From the NCBI GenBank assembly GCA_963082975.1, contig OY720346.1:34995787-35059786 (forward strand): a DNA stretch of 64,000 nucleotides. Reading direction: 5' to 3'. Position numbers and translations under genes: made by a program. Shown here one piece after another: positions 8,897 through 21,871 of the stretch (the first letter of the stretch is position 1; every line of letters begins with the position of its first letter). The stretch comes from Labia minor. Lineage: Eukaryota > Arthropoda > Insecta > Dermaptera > Spongiphoridae. Under the pieces are notes generated by a model. It was not told the origin of the DNA, searched no databases, and saw only the letters and a program-made list of their open reading frames with translations.

Positions 8897-10701
8897 TTAG
8901 AGATGAAATTACTGTGTAGGTATGTTTGAATAGTTTATTAAATTAAATGTTTTATTTCTTTAAAAAAGAATATCTGGAAAATATTATTTGTAATTTTTTT
9001 TATCATTCAAGAAAATCGTTATTAACTTTACTACTTGTTTATTTTATTAAATGTTAAAATGATTTTATAAAAATTTCCTTTATAAAATTTGATATAGTGT
9101 TAAATTTGTTCTATTTCTTAATTATTTGATATATTGATTATAAAAATGTAGTCAGAAGAAAAAAAAATGTATTTTGTGTGAATTTATTGTACAATTTAAT
9201 AACAAATAAACGATTTTTAAATTTTAATTTTATATTTAATTTAATTATACTTTTTCATTTGAAATTTTTTAAATATAATTAACTAATTTCTGTTTTTTTT
9301 TGTTATATTTTGATTAATTCTCAAATGTAATCCCAACCTTGATTATAAACAAAAAAATATTCAGATGCAGATACATTGGCAAATCATTTGGACTACATTT
9401 ACCGCCACAAGAGGCCACCACTTTCTCCAAAGGATAATGCATCACTGTTTCCTAGATTAGTTTTACATGTTATTATTCTTACTATTAGACATGTGAGCCC
9501 GCCTGTTTACATTCATTGGATTTGCACATAGTTGATCCATATACATACCTATTATTTGAATATAGATTAATAGAAAGAAAATAGATTCTTACGAAACTTC
9601 TGAAATTATTGATCTTTCTAAGAAAGTTAATCAATTATTTTCTTTTATTTAAATAGAAAATGAAATAAGTAAAAATACTATTTTGAATTTAATAGCAACA
9701 CGATTTTTTAATCAATTTTGAATCGTTAAATATAGCAAGTTTCTCAAAGGTTTGCTGATACGATTGTAATGCCTAAAAACTATTGAATTTAAAAATTAAA
9801 AAAAATATATATTGATTGGAATTGCATAATTTTGTATTGGGTTTTCTAATATTTTATTGTTGTGTGTTTTAAATTGTTTTGTAATATTATTAATCATATT
9901 TTAAACTAGTTTCTATTATTTTATATATTTTAGATCGGAATATTATCTTCATGGTAGTTTATTATATTATATTATTATCAATATCTACTTATCTATCTAT
10001 AATGATTTTAATGTAAATATATGTAAATTCTTTAGTACTTAAGATTATTAATGTAAAACCAAAAAGGCTATAAATAAATAAATAAAAATATTTACTTACT
10101 TATTGTTCAAGCTGGATACTCACAGAATCTCAGTTAAATAATCAAACATTTACGGAAAAAGAGTAAAGAATATCAGGTATATATTACTTATAAACATTTG
10201 AACACAAGATAGTATTTATTTAAAAATTTATTATTTGTACTTATTTTTAATATATTTTCTATCTGTAGAGGAAGGTTATATTTACGGATTCTTTTTCAAT
10301 CTTTGTCTTTCTATATATTTTAAATATGTTACTAATGAACTCAACAGTACTTGACTGCACCAATCATATTCCTCCAAATCTCTAATTCTTAAGCAACCTC
10401 CATCCAATTCCTACCCTCTCCTAATTCTCTCATATTTATTTTATATTGTCTTGAGTCAATTTTCCAATTTGTTTTCACTTAAATAAACCTCTCAATAACT
10501 GTCAAATTTTTACTTCTAATATTATTATAATAATTCAAGAAAATTTAAATTGCCAAACATTTCTTTTAGAATTGATTACTTTAAATCATAAAATTATTTC
10601 GAATGTTAAAATTTTGTTAAATTGTTAATTTAAGTATTTAATTTGTAATATATTTATTTAACTAATTTTGACCTCAAGTTCGACCGACAAGTATTCACAT
10701 A
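8897..10701. other. AT-rich DNA, no firm gene
   Basis: Low-complexity AT-rich sequence with one compositionally different stretch at 9349-9531, listed separately. No other feature is visible. Confidence 0.5.
9349..9531 (+). other. Possible orphan exon or unrecognised coding fragment
   Basis: A 60-codon open stretch lies in a local island about 43% GC, against much lower values around it. A possible splice acceptor (tattcag) sits at 9357-9363 and a TAG closes the frame at 9529-9531. The peptide includes NHLDYIYRHKRPPLSPKDNA, which I do not recognise. It has no ATG start of its own, so if real it would be a terminal exon or a transposon scrap. The composition shift is the only real evidence. 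Confidence 0.25.
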
Positions 10702-10703
10702 TA

Positions 10704-11427
10704 CACCCTCCATTCCAAAAGAAACCGAACTTTTTAAAAAAACAAAAAACCAATATACATTTTGGAACAAATCATTTTTATTAATCAATGTATTCTCCTC
10801 TGCATCGATACACAAATTTGCACGCTCCAACAAGTTGTCAAAAGACTTCTCCATGTCCTTTATTGGAATGGTCTTTAGGACGTCGGTTGTCGCCTTCTCA
10901 ATGGCTTCAATCGATGCGTGCCACTTTCCTTTCATCGCCAAATGCAGTTTAGGGAACAGATAGAAGTCGCACGGAGCCAGATCTGGTGAATAGGGCGAAT
11001 GATGCAAAGGAATAAAGTGATTTATGACCAAAAATTCAGTTACAAGTCGCGAACGATATGATGGTGCATTATCGTGTAAAAGAGTCCAACTGCCGATTTC
11101 TCGATATTCTGGCCGAATACGACGCATTCTTGCCAGTAAACGCGTCATGACGCTCAAGTAAAACTCTCCAGTGACTGTCTGGCCGGGTGAAACAAATTCT
11201 TTGTGGATAATTCCTTTTGAATCGTAAAAATCCGGTTCTGGGACGGCCTGATCTTTCGTCATCATCCAGCGTCTCTCTACCCGATTTGCATCGCCCGAAC
11301 CACTCGTAAACTTGCGTACGGGATAGACAATCATCACCATATGCATTTTGTAGCATTTGGTGCGTTTCAGTAAAAGTTTTTCCAAGGTTAACACAAAAAT
11401 CAATTGCAGCTCTTTGTTTGGAACTCA
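10704..11427 (-). pseudogene. Mariner transposase pseudogene, first catalytic Asp region deleted
   Basis: The start MSSKQRAAIDFCVNLGKTF leads into the mariner helix-turn-helix region ending in DDDERSGRPRT. The frame then breaks and resumes at DFYDSKGIIHKEF, so roughly 100 residues including the first catalytic Asp are missing. The second and third catalytic positions remain: HDNAPSY and LAPCDFYLFPKL. The C-terminal frame runs through the terminal repeat without a stop. The product cannot be active; only the ends remain as potential substrates for another mariner transposase. Confidence 0.88.
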
Positions 11428-11616
11428 TTTTCCGACCGATGTACAAATCACACTGACATTTGAAACGCAATAACTTTTGTTGTATGCATCCAAATGTCAT
11501 GAAATGTATACCAGTTGTCAATAAGGGACTAAGCCATCTACGGGTAAAATATTAAAATATTACATTAGTGGTACTATTTTTTTTTAAAAGTTCGGTTTCT
11601 TTTGGAATGGAGGGTG
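10704..11616 (-). mobile_element. Decayed mariner element
   Basis: The 913-bp element has ~32-bp terminal inverted repeats (CACCCTCCATTCCAAAAGAA at the left, its complement at the right) flanked by TA on both sides. It contains mariner transposase sequence on the minus strand, interrupted by deletion. Confidence 0.9.
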
Positions 11617-12326
11617 TATTATATTATACTACCGTTCAAATATTAATTAGCATAAATTAAAAGATTTCGTTAAATCCTTTTTCGTTGTATTATAATAATT
11701 TAAATCATCCCCTCAATTAATGAAAGTGGCTGTCAAAAGCCAGACACTGTCGCAGGAATGTCATCCCTTCTTCTCCTCTCCTTTCAGTCCTTTGTCTCTC
11801 TCTCTCTCTCAAATGGCATGAATCAAACTTACTCCCTTCTCTTATACTTCTTTTTTTTCTCTTTCTTCCTAACTTCTAACATTTTCCCCCAATGAAAAAT
11901 TCCCTTAGGATTTCTGCCTTTTTGACCTTCAAGTCAATTCACTCTTCTCCCCTTTATTTTTTTTTCTTAACACTATCTCTTAATACTATCTCTTTATTTC
12001 GAAATGCAGAGACAATCGTTCTATCATTCACTGTATATATCTATATATATATATATATATATATACATTTATTCTTTCTCGTCTTGTTCTTTATAGTCGT
12101 CGTTTTCGATAGCCATTCTCTTATTTCTTTTTTTTTCTACCATATTTATGTATTTGACATTAGAGCAAGGATTTAACCATCACACATATTTATCTAAACT
12201 ACTATATAAAGACTCAAGACAAGATTGTAAAATTGGATCTCTGTTTTATTTATTCACTACCATCAATAAATATTAAATTTATCATGAGAAATATAACTAT
12301 AAATGATGAGAGATTAAAAGTCCTTA
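11617..12326. other. AT-rich and pyrimidine-rich DNA
   Basis: It contains a short CT run near 11795-11811 and a TA microsatellite at 12042-12065. An open stretch at 11892-12176 is low-complexity and shows no protein-like features. Confidence 0.5.
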
Positions 12327-12959
12327 AATATAACCAGTGGCGTACCTAGGGGGGTGCGGTGGGTGCGGGCCGCACCGGGCGGCACTTATCTGGGGGCGGC
12401 ATTTTTTATATTTAGTTATAGTTGTAAAAAGCAACTTATTCTTTTCATATTTATTTTTTTTCTTTCTTGAATAATAAATGATTATTATAAGTTAACTATT
12501 TATAGTTTATAATATTTTAATTTATTAAATCAAACTAAATATTATTTTTTATTTCAATATTTTTAATGTTAATACAATAATTTTTATTTTATAATCTATA
12601 AAATAATTTAATTATTTTAAAAAACTGCGGTCTTCTTTACAATTTTTTTTACTCTCACTGACTGTGAATCCCTCTGATCCCTCCACATGCTTCTCATCTT
12701 GATAATAGTGTCGAATAGAAATAGATGATATTACTTGGAATAATTTTTAAGATAATTAATAATTTAATTTTATCAAATAAATATCTAATTATTTTCAGGT
12801 AATTTTATATATATTTTAACATTTCAATTGCCTTTTTTACTTGATTAATTTTGAATTTTGATTTAATTATATTTTTATTTTTTCATAATTTATTTATTTA
12901 CTCAAAAATTTAATTTTATTACATAAATATCTAATTATTTTCAGGTAAGTTTATATATT

Positions 12960-13623
12960 TTTTAATATCTAATCTTATTATGCTAGCTAAAATTGTTTGT
13001 TTGTATTATTGAGGACCCCAGTTCAATTCATTTTAATCAGATTGATGCAATGATGCAAAATATTTAATAATTGTAATAAATTTCTATCTTGAAAATTGTT
13101 ACATATTATTTAGGATATTATAAAAACAATTTCTTTCTTTAATTAATATTCATTTAAAATGATAATTAAAGAATATCTTATTCAAAATAAACTATTGAAT
13201 AAATATGATCTAATATTATTAAATAGAAATATTTTTCTATTTCTAAGTCAGATATATTTCCAAATATTAAATAATTTTTTTTATTCCGAAAAGCTGCAAA
13301 ACACGTTTTTTTGTCTTTAGTTTGTTTTATAACTAATTGGGGCGCTAAACAGTTTTTCAAAAAAACACTATAGGAAAAAAATATATGTATATATTATATA
13401 TTTATGTATTATTGAGGAGCACAAGTTCATTCATTTTAATCAGATTGATGCAAATGTGTAACATTTAATAATTGTAATAAATAATTAAAGAATTGTATAT
13501 CAATATTTTTTAAATGGTAGAGCGAGAGCTCGGTGTCCCAGGTATTAATATTACCAGCCAAATCCAATAATAATGAATCATTTTTTTAACTTAAGTACCG
13601 AGCCGAGGCTCGGGGTCCCGGTA
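12960..13623 (+). repeat. Repeat family B inside the hAT element
   Basis: It shares with 33694-35305 a start at TTATTATGCTAGCTAAAATTG, an internal ~80-bp direct repeat (copies near 13006 and 13403) and a 3' end made of GAGAGCTCGGTGTCCCAGG followed by a GTACCGAGCC...CCCGGTAC hairpin. It lacks the 5' third of the longer copy. The deletion derivative at 28.7 kb has no trace of it. Confidence 0.6.
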
Positions 13624-14360
13624 CTATAAATTATGATTAACTATATGATTTCGAATATTATTCCTCGGTGAATATAAATGCATTTTAGTGTTAATTTTGA
13701 ATTCTAATTCCAAGAACAGGATAATAATTTTAGTTTATTGTATTCATTAAAATTCGTTGAATTCGTAAACGCATCTTTACGATTTTGTTCGGCAATTTTT
13801 CCTAACTAAAATTTTTTGATATCAGTTTATAAATGTCATTTCTTTTGAAAAGTTTATATGATTACTTTGAAGTGATATACCAATATTTTTTTAAATCATC
13901 GATTTTTCTTTTGAAAAGCAGGGCCGGCGGAAGGCGGTCTGCTAGTATTAAAGCCTCTCCCTGATTTAGATTTATTTATTTTAATATAAATTTATTTTTA
14001 TATAATTTTTTATAAGTTATAAACGAGACAAAACAAAAATACTGACGAAGTTACAATTTCGGGAATCGCAAATAGATAAATATACTCAGTCCGTTTTGAA
14101 GAATTGTATTTGGAATGATAAATTGCTTATAAACCATTTTGTTCATTCGCGATTCAATCTTTTAACAGTAAAGAGTGAAACAAATTATTAGGGTTTCAGT
14201 GCATTTGGAGACTTTATTATAGGTAAGTATATTATATTACGTATTATAGAAATAGATGTTATTCTAAATGCTATTCAGAGTAGTAAAATGACTTTGCCCT
14301 TTTCTATACTTAATATACTATTTATTTCGACAAGTTATATTTTTATTATATATCCCTCGG

Positions 14361-16898
14361 ATGAAACGAGTAAAAGAAAGTGGTGCGACATTTAGAAAGA
14401 AAAGGAAGAGAAGGGAGGAAATACAGACTAAAAATACTGGAGCACTACTCAAATATATCTCCCATGAGTCTTCTAGTTCTTTTAGTATTGTTGCCTCAAG
14501 TACTGGCGAAGAAGCACCCCTCGAAGGCGAAAAAATATTTTCCAATGTTGTTGAAGAGGAAAGACCTGCTTCACATACTGGCGAAGAAGTAGAAAGTTCA
14601 TCAAGTTCTGATGAAGAATCTGCTGCACAAATTATTCCGTCTATTTCTATGAAAGATATTGGATTATGGCCTAACAAAATTGAAGACAATACAAGACTAT
14701 TTCTGGTACGTCAAGGTCCCTTTGCAATTCAAAATTTGGACGCCGACTTCAGCGAAGGAGCAAAACGTCCTGGTAATACAATTAAAGCCAAAGGTGAAAC
14801 AAGAAAACTGAGTCAGGACTGGTTTTTTCAAATTTTGCCTAATGGCGAAAAGCTCTTAAGATCGTGGATGGTATATTCACCATCGAAGAAAAGTATTTAT
14901 TGTTTCTGCTGCAAACTGTTTGATAATCTTTGTCAAACAGATTTTAATACGGAAAATGGTTTTAACAAATGGTGGAAACTTAATCCCAAAATTAGTCAAG
15001 ACGAGGTGAACCAACTGCACATTCGATCATATTCCAAATGGAAGGAATTAGAAATAAGACTTGGACGTGGCGCAACTATTGACAAACTACAACAACAGAA
15101 TATTGATAAAGAAATAAAAAAATGGAAGGAAATTCTAACAAGAATACTTGATATAATTAGATTCTTAGCAAAACAAAATTTGGCGTTTCGAGGACATCGT
15201 GAAAGTGTTCATCAGGAAAACATCGATTCAATGGAAAATAGAGGAAATTTTCTTGAGCTTGTTGACTTATTGGCTAAGTACGACCCAGTATTACGAGAAC
15301 TCGTAGTAAAAATTAAGATGGGTAATAAATTTAGTTTCTCTTATTTGTCGCCGAAGATTCAGAACGAATTCATAGAGCTATTGGGAGGCGCAGTCAGAAA
15401 AACAATTATGGATCAAATAAAGCAGGCTAAATACTTTTGTATTATATTTGACAGCACTCCTGATATTTCACACAAAGATCAAACCAGTCAAATTATTAGA
15501 TATGTAGTTATTGATAGCAGCGAAGTTAAAGTTGTAGAATCATTTATTGACTTTGTAGAAACTAAAGGAAAAACTGCTGAGGAAATCACAGATATGATTT
15601 TAACGAAATTAGAAAATGACGGTTTAGATATAAAAAATTGCAGAGGTCAGGCTTACGATAATGCTCCCGTCATGGCAGGAAAGCACAGTGGTGTTCAAAC
15701 TCGTATTAAAGAAATAAATCCAAATGCAGAATTTGTAGCATGTACAAATCATTCTTTAAACTTGGCATGTTTACACGCAGATTCTACAGCTATCAATTCC
15801 ATCACATTTTTTGGAACTGTCGAACAGTTGTTTTCGTTGTTTTCTTCTTCCACTCATAGATGGAATGTTTTACTTTCTGTCACTGGTCAAGGTGTTAAAC
15901 GCAGTGTAGAAACTCGCTGGAGCGCTAGAGCTGCAGCGGTAACTATAGTAAAAAAACATTTTTTTTACATTTTAAGCGCTTTGGAAAAATTGACATCTGA
16001 AGAAGAAAATAATAAAACGAGATCAGATGCTGGAATATTACTCAATTCTATGCAATCTTTTTCTTTTCTTTGTTACCTTCATTTATGGGAACCCGTCCTT
16101 TTGGAAATTAATGACGCTCAAAAATACCTGCAAATAAAAGGATTAAATGTCCACCAATGCCATATAAAACTAAATTCTTTGCAAACACATTTCATGGAAC
16201 AAAGAGATACGCTAGTACAAAACGCTGTTATAGCAGCCAAAATAATTTGTGAAGAGTTGGAGATATCGACTGAGCGTCGAGTTAGAAGGAGAAAAAATAT
16301 GAGTGGGGAAAATTCGCGAGACGTGGTGCTATCCTTAGAAGAAGAAGTACGAAGAGAAATGTTTATAAAGGAAATAAAGGAAATAAAGGAAATAAAAGAA
16401 CGCTTCGATCAGGTGCATGGCCTTGCAAGAAAATATGCGTGTATAATACCGTGTAACCTACTAAATGAAGAATTTGAATGTCAAATAAATGACTTGATTG
16501 ACATTGATAAAGAACAGTTCCATATTGAAAGAAAAAGGTTCCAGGTTTTTATGGCTGTACCTACACTAAAAGAAGAGGCAAAACATTGGAAAAACGGGGA
16601 GAAGGGCCCTCTTGATCTGCTAAAATTTATTCAGCAGTATAGGTTGGAAAATTCTGTTCCCAACATTGTCATTTTGTTAAGAATTTTTTTAACAATTTCA
16701 ATCAGTGTCGCTAGTTGCGAAAGAAGCTTCTCAAAATTGAAGTTGATAAAAAATTATCTTCGTTCTACAATGAGTCAAATAAGACTACAAAATCTTGCAA
16801 TATTATCAATAGAACAAGAAATTACAAATAATATAAATTTTGAGAGCATTATACACGATTTTTCTAGTATGAAAGCTAGAAAATTAAATATTATATAA
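14361..16898 (+). CDS. hAT transposase, TTF zinc finger/DUF4371/dimerisation domain (ZMYM1-like)
   Basis: The protein has 845 residues without stops. An acidic, Ser-rich N-terminus is followed by a TTF-type zinc finger (CFCCKLF near 181), a DUF4371 RNase-H-like core and a C-terminal hAT dimerisation motif. Candidate catalytic residues are in place: D364 in FDSTPD, D433 in AYDNAPVMAG, the hAT C-x2-H signature CTNH at 461-464, and E787 in SCERSFS. RLQNLAILSIE closes the dimerisation region. A KEI triplet is repeated three times near 671-679, from a 9-bp unit repeat. A GTAAGT at 14222-14227 in the leader could be an upstream intron donor. The enzyme would cut and paste its element in the nucleus. 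It appears intact and possibly functional. Confidence 0.93.
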   Translation: MKRVKESGATFRKKRKRREEIQTKNTGALLKYISHESSSSFSIVASSTGEEAPLEGEKIFSNVVEEERPASHTGEEVESSSSSDEESAAQIIPSISMKDIGLWPNKIEDNTRLFLVRQGPFAIQNLDADFSEGAKRPGNTIKAKGETRKLSQDWFFQILPNGEKLLRSWMVYSPSKKSIYCFCCKLFDNLCQTDFNTENGFNKWWKLNPKISQDEVNQLHIRSYSKWKELEIRLGRGATIDKLQQQNIDKEIKKWKEILTRILDIIRFLAKQNLAFRGHRESVHQENIDSMENRGNFLELVDLLAKYDPVLRELVVKIKMGNKFSFSYLSPKIQNEFIELLGGAVRKTIMDQIKQAKYFCIIFDSTPDISHKDQTSQIIRYVVIDSSEVKVVESFIDFVETKGKTAEEITDMILTKLENDGLDIKNCRGQAYDNAPVMAGKHSGVQTRIKEINPNAEFVACTNHSLNLACLHADSTAINSITFFGTVEQLFSLFSSSTHRWNVLLSVTGQGVKRSVETRWSARAAAVTIVKKHFFYILSALEKLTSEEENNKTRSDAGILLNSMQSFSFLCYLHLWEPVLLEINDAQKYLQIKGLNVHQCHIKLNSLQTHFMEQRDTLVQNAVIAAKIICEELEISTERRVRRRKNMSGENSRDVVLSLEEEVRREMFIKEIKEIKEIKERFDQVHGLARKYACIIPCNLLNEEFECQINDLIDIDKEQFHIERKRFQVFMAVPTLKEEAKHWKNGEKGPLDLLKFIQQYRLENSVPNIVILLRIFLTISISVASCERSFSKLKLIKNYLRSTMSQIRLQNLAILSIEQEITNNINFESIIHDFSSMKARKLNII

Positions 16899-19083
16899 AT
16901 ATGTGTAAAAAAATTTACTCTGTGAATTAATTAATATTGATTAAATAACTTAATAATTTATTTATGTGTATTAATTTATAAAAACCACTATTTGATTGAC
17001 TTATAATAGAAAGGGCGGCAAACTGGAGACCGCACCGGGCGGCAAAAGTTCTAGGTACGCCACTGAATATAACATATAAATATAATATATAAAACATTAT
17101 AATTGGTTTATTAGTACACTCATACAAAAAATAATTAATAGTATCTCTATTACTAAAATAACTATCATTTTTTTAAAAAATGAATTTAATTTTTTTATAA
17201 TATTGTTAAAATTCTAGAACTAATATTTTTTCAAATATAATATAATCAATAAATAATTATTAATTAAAATTATTAATAAATTCCCACTTTTTTGTTTATT
17301 TTAGCAAAATAAAAATATTTTAATGTTTTATGATTTCTCTACTTTCCTATATAATTTCTATAATTAATTTGAAATATATTATTTACTTAATCTATTTGAT
17401 TTAATTATAAAGGAATGAAAAATCCCATGATAGAAGGAAAGTTCCAGGAAAATCTATAAAACAAAAAAAGAAAGACAAAAAAAATAAAGAAAAACAGGAT
17501 GCTATTTAATAGGATTAAAAGGAGAGATACCAAATTATACAAAAAAAAATAGAGAAATTTGAAAAATATTTCCATACACAATTTTAATTACAATATTATA
17601 TTTACAAAATAATAATGAAAAAAAATATTAAATTATAAATTTATTTTATTAGGTGTTGCTTTGATTAAGGAAAAGAAAAAATAAAAAAAAAAAGAAATAA
17701 TATATAATATACATATATATCATAAGTATGTATCATATATACATATTACATAACAATTATTATTATTAGTTTAAATTTTTTTTTATTTTAACATTTAATG
17801 ACAATTATTATTTAAAATTCCACATTGAGAGGAATAATGGGGAAAAGAGAATGGGGGAGTGGGAGAATTATATTGAAGGAAGAGGGGGAGGAGTGATCAC
17901 ATAAAGATTTAGATGCGAGTACAGAGATCGGGTTCTCTTTAGCTTTACACAACACTTCATCATTCACTTAAAATCTATATATTTATATTATATACACATT
18001 TTTTTTAGTAAAATAATCATTTTAAAAATATATTTATATAAAATAAATATAATATAAGTAATAATGGTAAAAAAAAATGACTTGTTTTTTTTTATTTCTT
18101 AAATTGTAATAAAGTATACAAATATGGACGTCGCCTTAAAAGGGTGAAAAAGCCATAAAAGATAAATTTCAAAATCCCCCGTTTTACGGCATCATTATTA
18201 TTATTATATCATTTATTAGTTTTATTTTATATCGTACATTATTGTTATCATTAAAAAAATAAGTGGGGAAGTTTTTTTACTCACCATATATATATTATAT
18301 ATTGATTGGATAATACATAAAGAATTTTGAATCAATTTTATTTATTTAAATATATTTTAAATAAAAATTTTTAGTCTCATTATATTAAAATGTTACGACA
18401 CTACCCTAATTCCACCTTTTCACAAATATTTTTACTAAATTATTTTGACTGATTATTTATGTGTCTAAATTAGGTTTATTCCTTAAGGCTATTAAAAAAA
18501 TTAATGTATTAACACTTTATAAACAACAGAAATATTAATTAATTGTTAATTATAATTTATTTCAAGAATATATATATAATTTTAATAAAATTTCTCATTA
18601 TTTAGCATTTTTTTAAAAATTTTAATAATATTTTTTATTATATTTTTAGATTGCCCAAAAATTTAAAGAATTTTTTTTTTTTTTATAAAATTTATCATAA
18701 ATTGATCAATTCATCAGAAAAAGGACCATTCATATCCATCTGAATTTTAATTAAATTAAATCAAATATTCGAAATAGTTTTGAAAGTTTCCCAATTAGAG
18801 TTTCTTAAAATAAGAATTCAAATAATAATAATCAAAGTTTTCATTAAGTTTGAAACTCGAAATGGCTTCCTTTTATCATTATTTGAGTTCTTTTTGTATC
18901 AAAATTAGAGAATAAAATTAAATGCTGACAGAACATCGTTAGAAAGGGGTTACGATGGAGCCCCTCTTTATGCTTCAAGTTTTCCGATTATCAAATTGAT
19001 TTGGCAATTCTTCCCATGTTGATTGGAAGTATTTATTCCAATCCCATTGGTTGTGATGCCCCACAAGTAACAAGTTCTATTTA

Positions 19084-19118
<35 letters not shown>

Positions 19119-19281
19119 CTGAGCTTCATGGAAAACGACAGAAGGATGGCATGACTTTATCACGTTCCTCCAAGATAAGAATAATAAGAATAAAATTTGT
19201 TTTTTAATCGTGGTAAAAATGAATAAATTTTATAGACTATTTTTTTTTAATTTATAACACGGGGTTTCGTGTCCTTCTCTC

Positions 19282-19299
19282 ACCCCCCCCCCCCCCCCC
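19282..19299. repeat. Poly-C tract
   Basis: A run of about 17-18 C residues in AT-rich DNA. Length is error-prone in sequencing. The minus strand is a G-run that could form quadruplex-like structures only if supported by neighbouring G-runs, which are absent. Confidence 0.85.
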
Positions 19300-20248
19300 A
19301 TCCACACTTTTCAACACATTCTCATTCAATTGCTGGCAAGGCTACAATTATTTCAATCGATAATTTTACTCTTCGGTTTTTAACCTTCACGTTTGATTAT
19401 TTTTAATATAACATTTGTTTATTTCTTTTCTCAAGACGACGTCCAATAAACTCATATCAAATTAAAGAATAAAATATAAACAAAACGGATTGTGTTTTTT
19501 TTTTTATTTAAATATAAATATATATAAAAATTATTAATAAACCAAAAATAAATGAATATTGATAAAATAATAATAATAATAATATCCGTACAAGGCTAAT
19601 GAATATATTATTTAAATTTTAAATTCATAAACAAGAATAATAAAAAATTTACATAAATTTTATCAGAAATCTAAAAACGAGCAACAGCATCTGATTTTGA
19701 TGAAAATTTCATTTATTAGAAGGCCATTCCTATCATTTATAATTATTTATGATTATTATTGATGAGTGGTAACTGTAAAATTTGATTTGAAAAATAAAAA
19801 TAAGTTGATATTTTCCAGTTTATTTAAGAATAGAATAATTAAATAAATGAGGAATGATGTTTAGTTTTAATTATACATATGTAGTTAAAGAATGTAAAAA
19901 TAAAACAGGTTCGTTGTGAAACGTTTTATTATTATTGTTATTATTATATTTTAAGTACAACAAAATAATATTTAATAAAATAATAAATAATGAAATTATT
20001 ATAAATAAGATGGTAATGTGTTTAAAAATTGAAATAAAGATTAATTTAATTATTTTTAATTAATAATATCTTGAAAAATGATCAAATTATAATACATTTA
20101 TGTATATTATATTTATAAAATGTATTTTAATATATAAAAATATCATATAGGTATTTAAAAATTTAATAAAAACAAAAAAAATTAAAAAAAAACACAATCA
20201 GTTTAGAAAACAATTTTGCTCGTGAGTATATGAATAAAATAAATATTA

Positions 20249-20250
<2 letters not shown>

Positions 20251-20302
<52 letters not shown>
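20251..20302. repeat. TAA trinucleotide microsatellite
   Basis: About 17 uninterrupted TAA units. Confidence 0.95.
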
Positions 20303-20305
<3 letters not shown>

Positions 20306-21794
20306 ACTTGTTTGGATTGATGATATTTACAAATTTCTATTAATTAATTTATAAAATAAAAAAATAATTAAAGCGTGTTGTTGAAGTTATAAGATCCACA
20401 TGGTTGTTTGTTAGCGGCTCAGCATCATGGCAGACTAGTGTGCTTGGCTCGCCTAAGTGGATTAATTAATTTATTTACTTTGTTTTACATTTACATACAC
20501 GCTCTTGTTTGTTTTTTTCTTCTTCTAATTTTTGGTGTTTATGTATATTAATTTCTCTTAAAATTAATAATTTTTTTATTTTTAAATTTGCATTTTTATA
20601 TACCCATTATCATTTTTTTATTATTATAATATAAATTATATATACTATATACACATTTTCTAATATATATATATATATAAGAAATAGAATAGTTTTTATT
20701 TTAGTGAAAAAAGAAAAAAAAAACATTTTCGCCCATTTAAAAATAATTATAAATCTAAAATAGTATAACAATAAAAATATAATATGGCATAGAGAGAGAG
20801 CATGATTCATATATAATTTATATTTTAGAAAATTTGAAAATCAATATTTATAAATGAATCAGTAATTTCAATAAAAATTGATTTTTGTTATATAATTTTA
20901 AATAATTAGCATAAATATCCAAAAAATTAATTAATATTGTTTAAGGGTTAAGAAAGGTATATATAGTTCAGTAAAATTTATTGAATTCGAATACATATTT
21001 AATAAATCTAATGAAAAAATATTTCCAGTTCATTTTCTATTAGTAGTATTATTTTTAAGAGGGCGGAAATATTTTTTATATACTCTTTTTGGTTTTTAAA
21101 ATTTATTTTATTCATTCTTTGAACACGAAATCTCATTATAAATTAATATAATAATATTAATAATTGACTGCATTTTTCTCATCCAATTGGCAGTCTGATT
21201 TTTCTGTAACCAACAGGTTCTCCCCTCTCTGTCATTTTTTTTAAAGCCGCAAGCTAACTCTCTTTAGTTGATAAAAGATCATTTAATGGAGTCGTCACGG
21301 CTCTCTCTCTCTCTCTCTCTTCCTTTCTATGAGATGGAGTGTAAGATATAGAGAGAAGGAAGACTATTTACAAGATATTCCAAGTCAAAAAAGAGACAGA
21401 GAGAGATTTTTTTTTAAAAAAGACGAAATTTCCGTGATATTAATAAGAATATTTTTTTGATTTTTTGATCTATCTGGCTTAAAATATAATTATAATATTA
21501 GTGTATACTTAATACAAATGACACACATATGTATACATCAGGTAAATTAAAAATAAACAAAATATATGACTTATAAAAACTAAAGATCTTATTTAAAAAA
21601 AAAAGATTTAAATATTATTTACAATAAATTAAATGGTAGAGTTTATCAATTCATCAATTCTAAATTTTATAATTTAACTTTTTTGTTCTTCTTTAAAATT
21701 ATTATACATAAAATTTAATAGAGTATATATATATGAAATTTCACTTAAAAACATATTTATGGTGATTAAACAAAATGAAGGTAGAGGATTCAGA

Positions 21795-21871
21795 TGGAGG
21801 TACTCAAAATAGGAACAGTTGGAGGAATGGTGAAGGTTGCGATCATGGACTTTCGAGTTCAAAAGCGCCAT
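21795..21871 (+). pseudogene. LINE ORF2 C-terminal scrap
   Basis: AACAGTTGGAGGAATG and CTTTCGAGTTCAAAAG match the 3' coding end of the LINE seen at 37.4, 55.5 and 57.0 kb, where the frame reads D-T-W-R-N-V-V...A-K-N-F-R. Here the frame is broken. It lies about 0.5 kb downstream of the fz stop codon and may be transcribed in fz 3'UTR antisense orientation. Confidence 0.45.

Larger units (their letters stand above)
12335..17065 (+). mobile_element. Complete hAT transposon (TTF/ZMYM-type)
   Basis: The 4731-bp element begins CAGTGGCGTACCTAGG and ends in the complementary CTAGGTACGCCACTG, flanked by the exact 8-bp duplication AATATAAC at 12327-12334 and 17066-17073. Subterminal GGCGGCA motifs repeat at both ends. 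It carries one long intact transposase gene. A copy of repeat family B (about 12960-13623) lies in its 5' half. A shortened derivative with the same ends sits at 28662-29411, so the family has been mobile here. Confidence 0.93.
17074..21790. other. AT-rich DNA with microsatellites, no gene seen
   Basis: Contents include an AT run (19087-19117), a 17-18-base poly-C run (19282-19299), a TAA array (20251-20302) and a CT run (21301-21320). Slightly richer blocks at 17820-17950, 18930-19080 and 20390-20460 show no coding pattern. Part of the right side may be fz 3'UTR or downstream flank. Confidence 0.5.

Noticed and set aside
11892..12176. 94-codon open frame, membrane-like composition
   Set aside because: Phe/Ile/Tyr-rich translation of T-rich DNA and a TA microsatellite; no conserved feature.
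14318..14689. 123-codon open frame on the minus strand
   Set aside because: Antisense shadow of the Ser/Glu-rich start of the hAT transposase.
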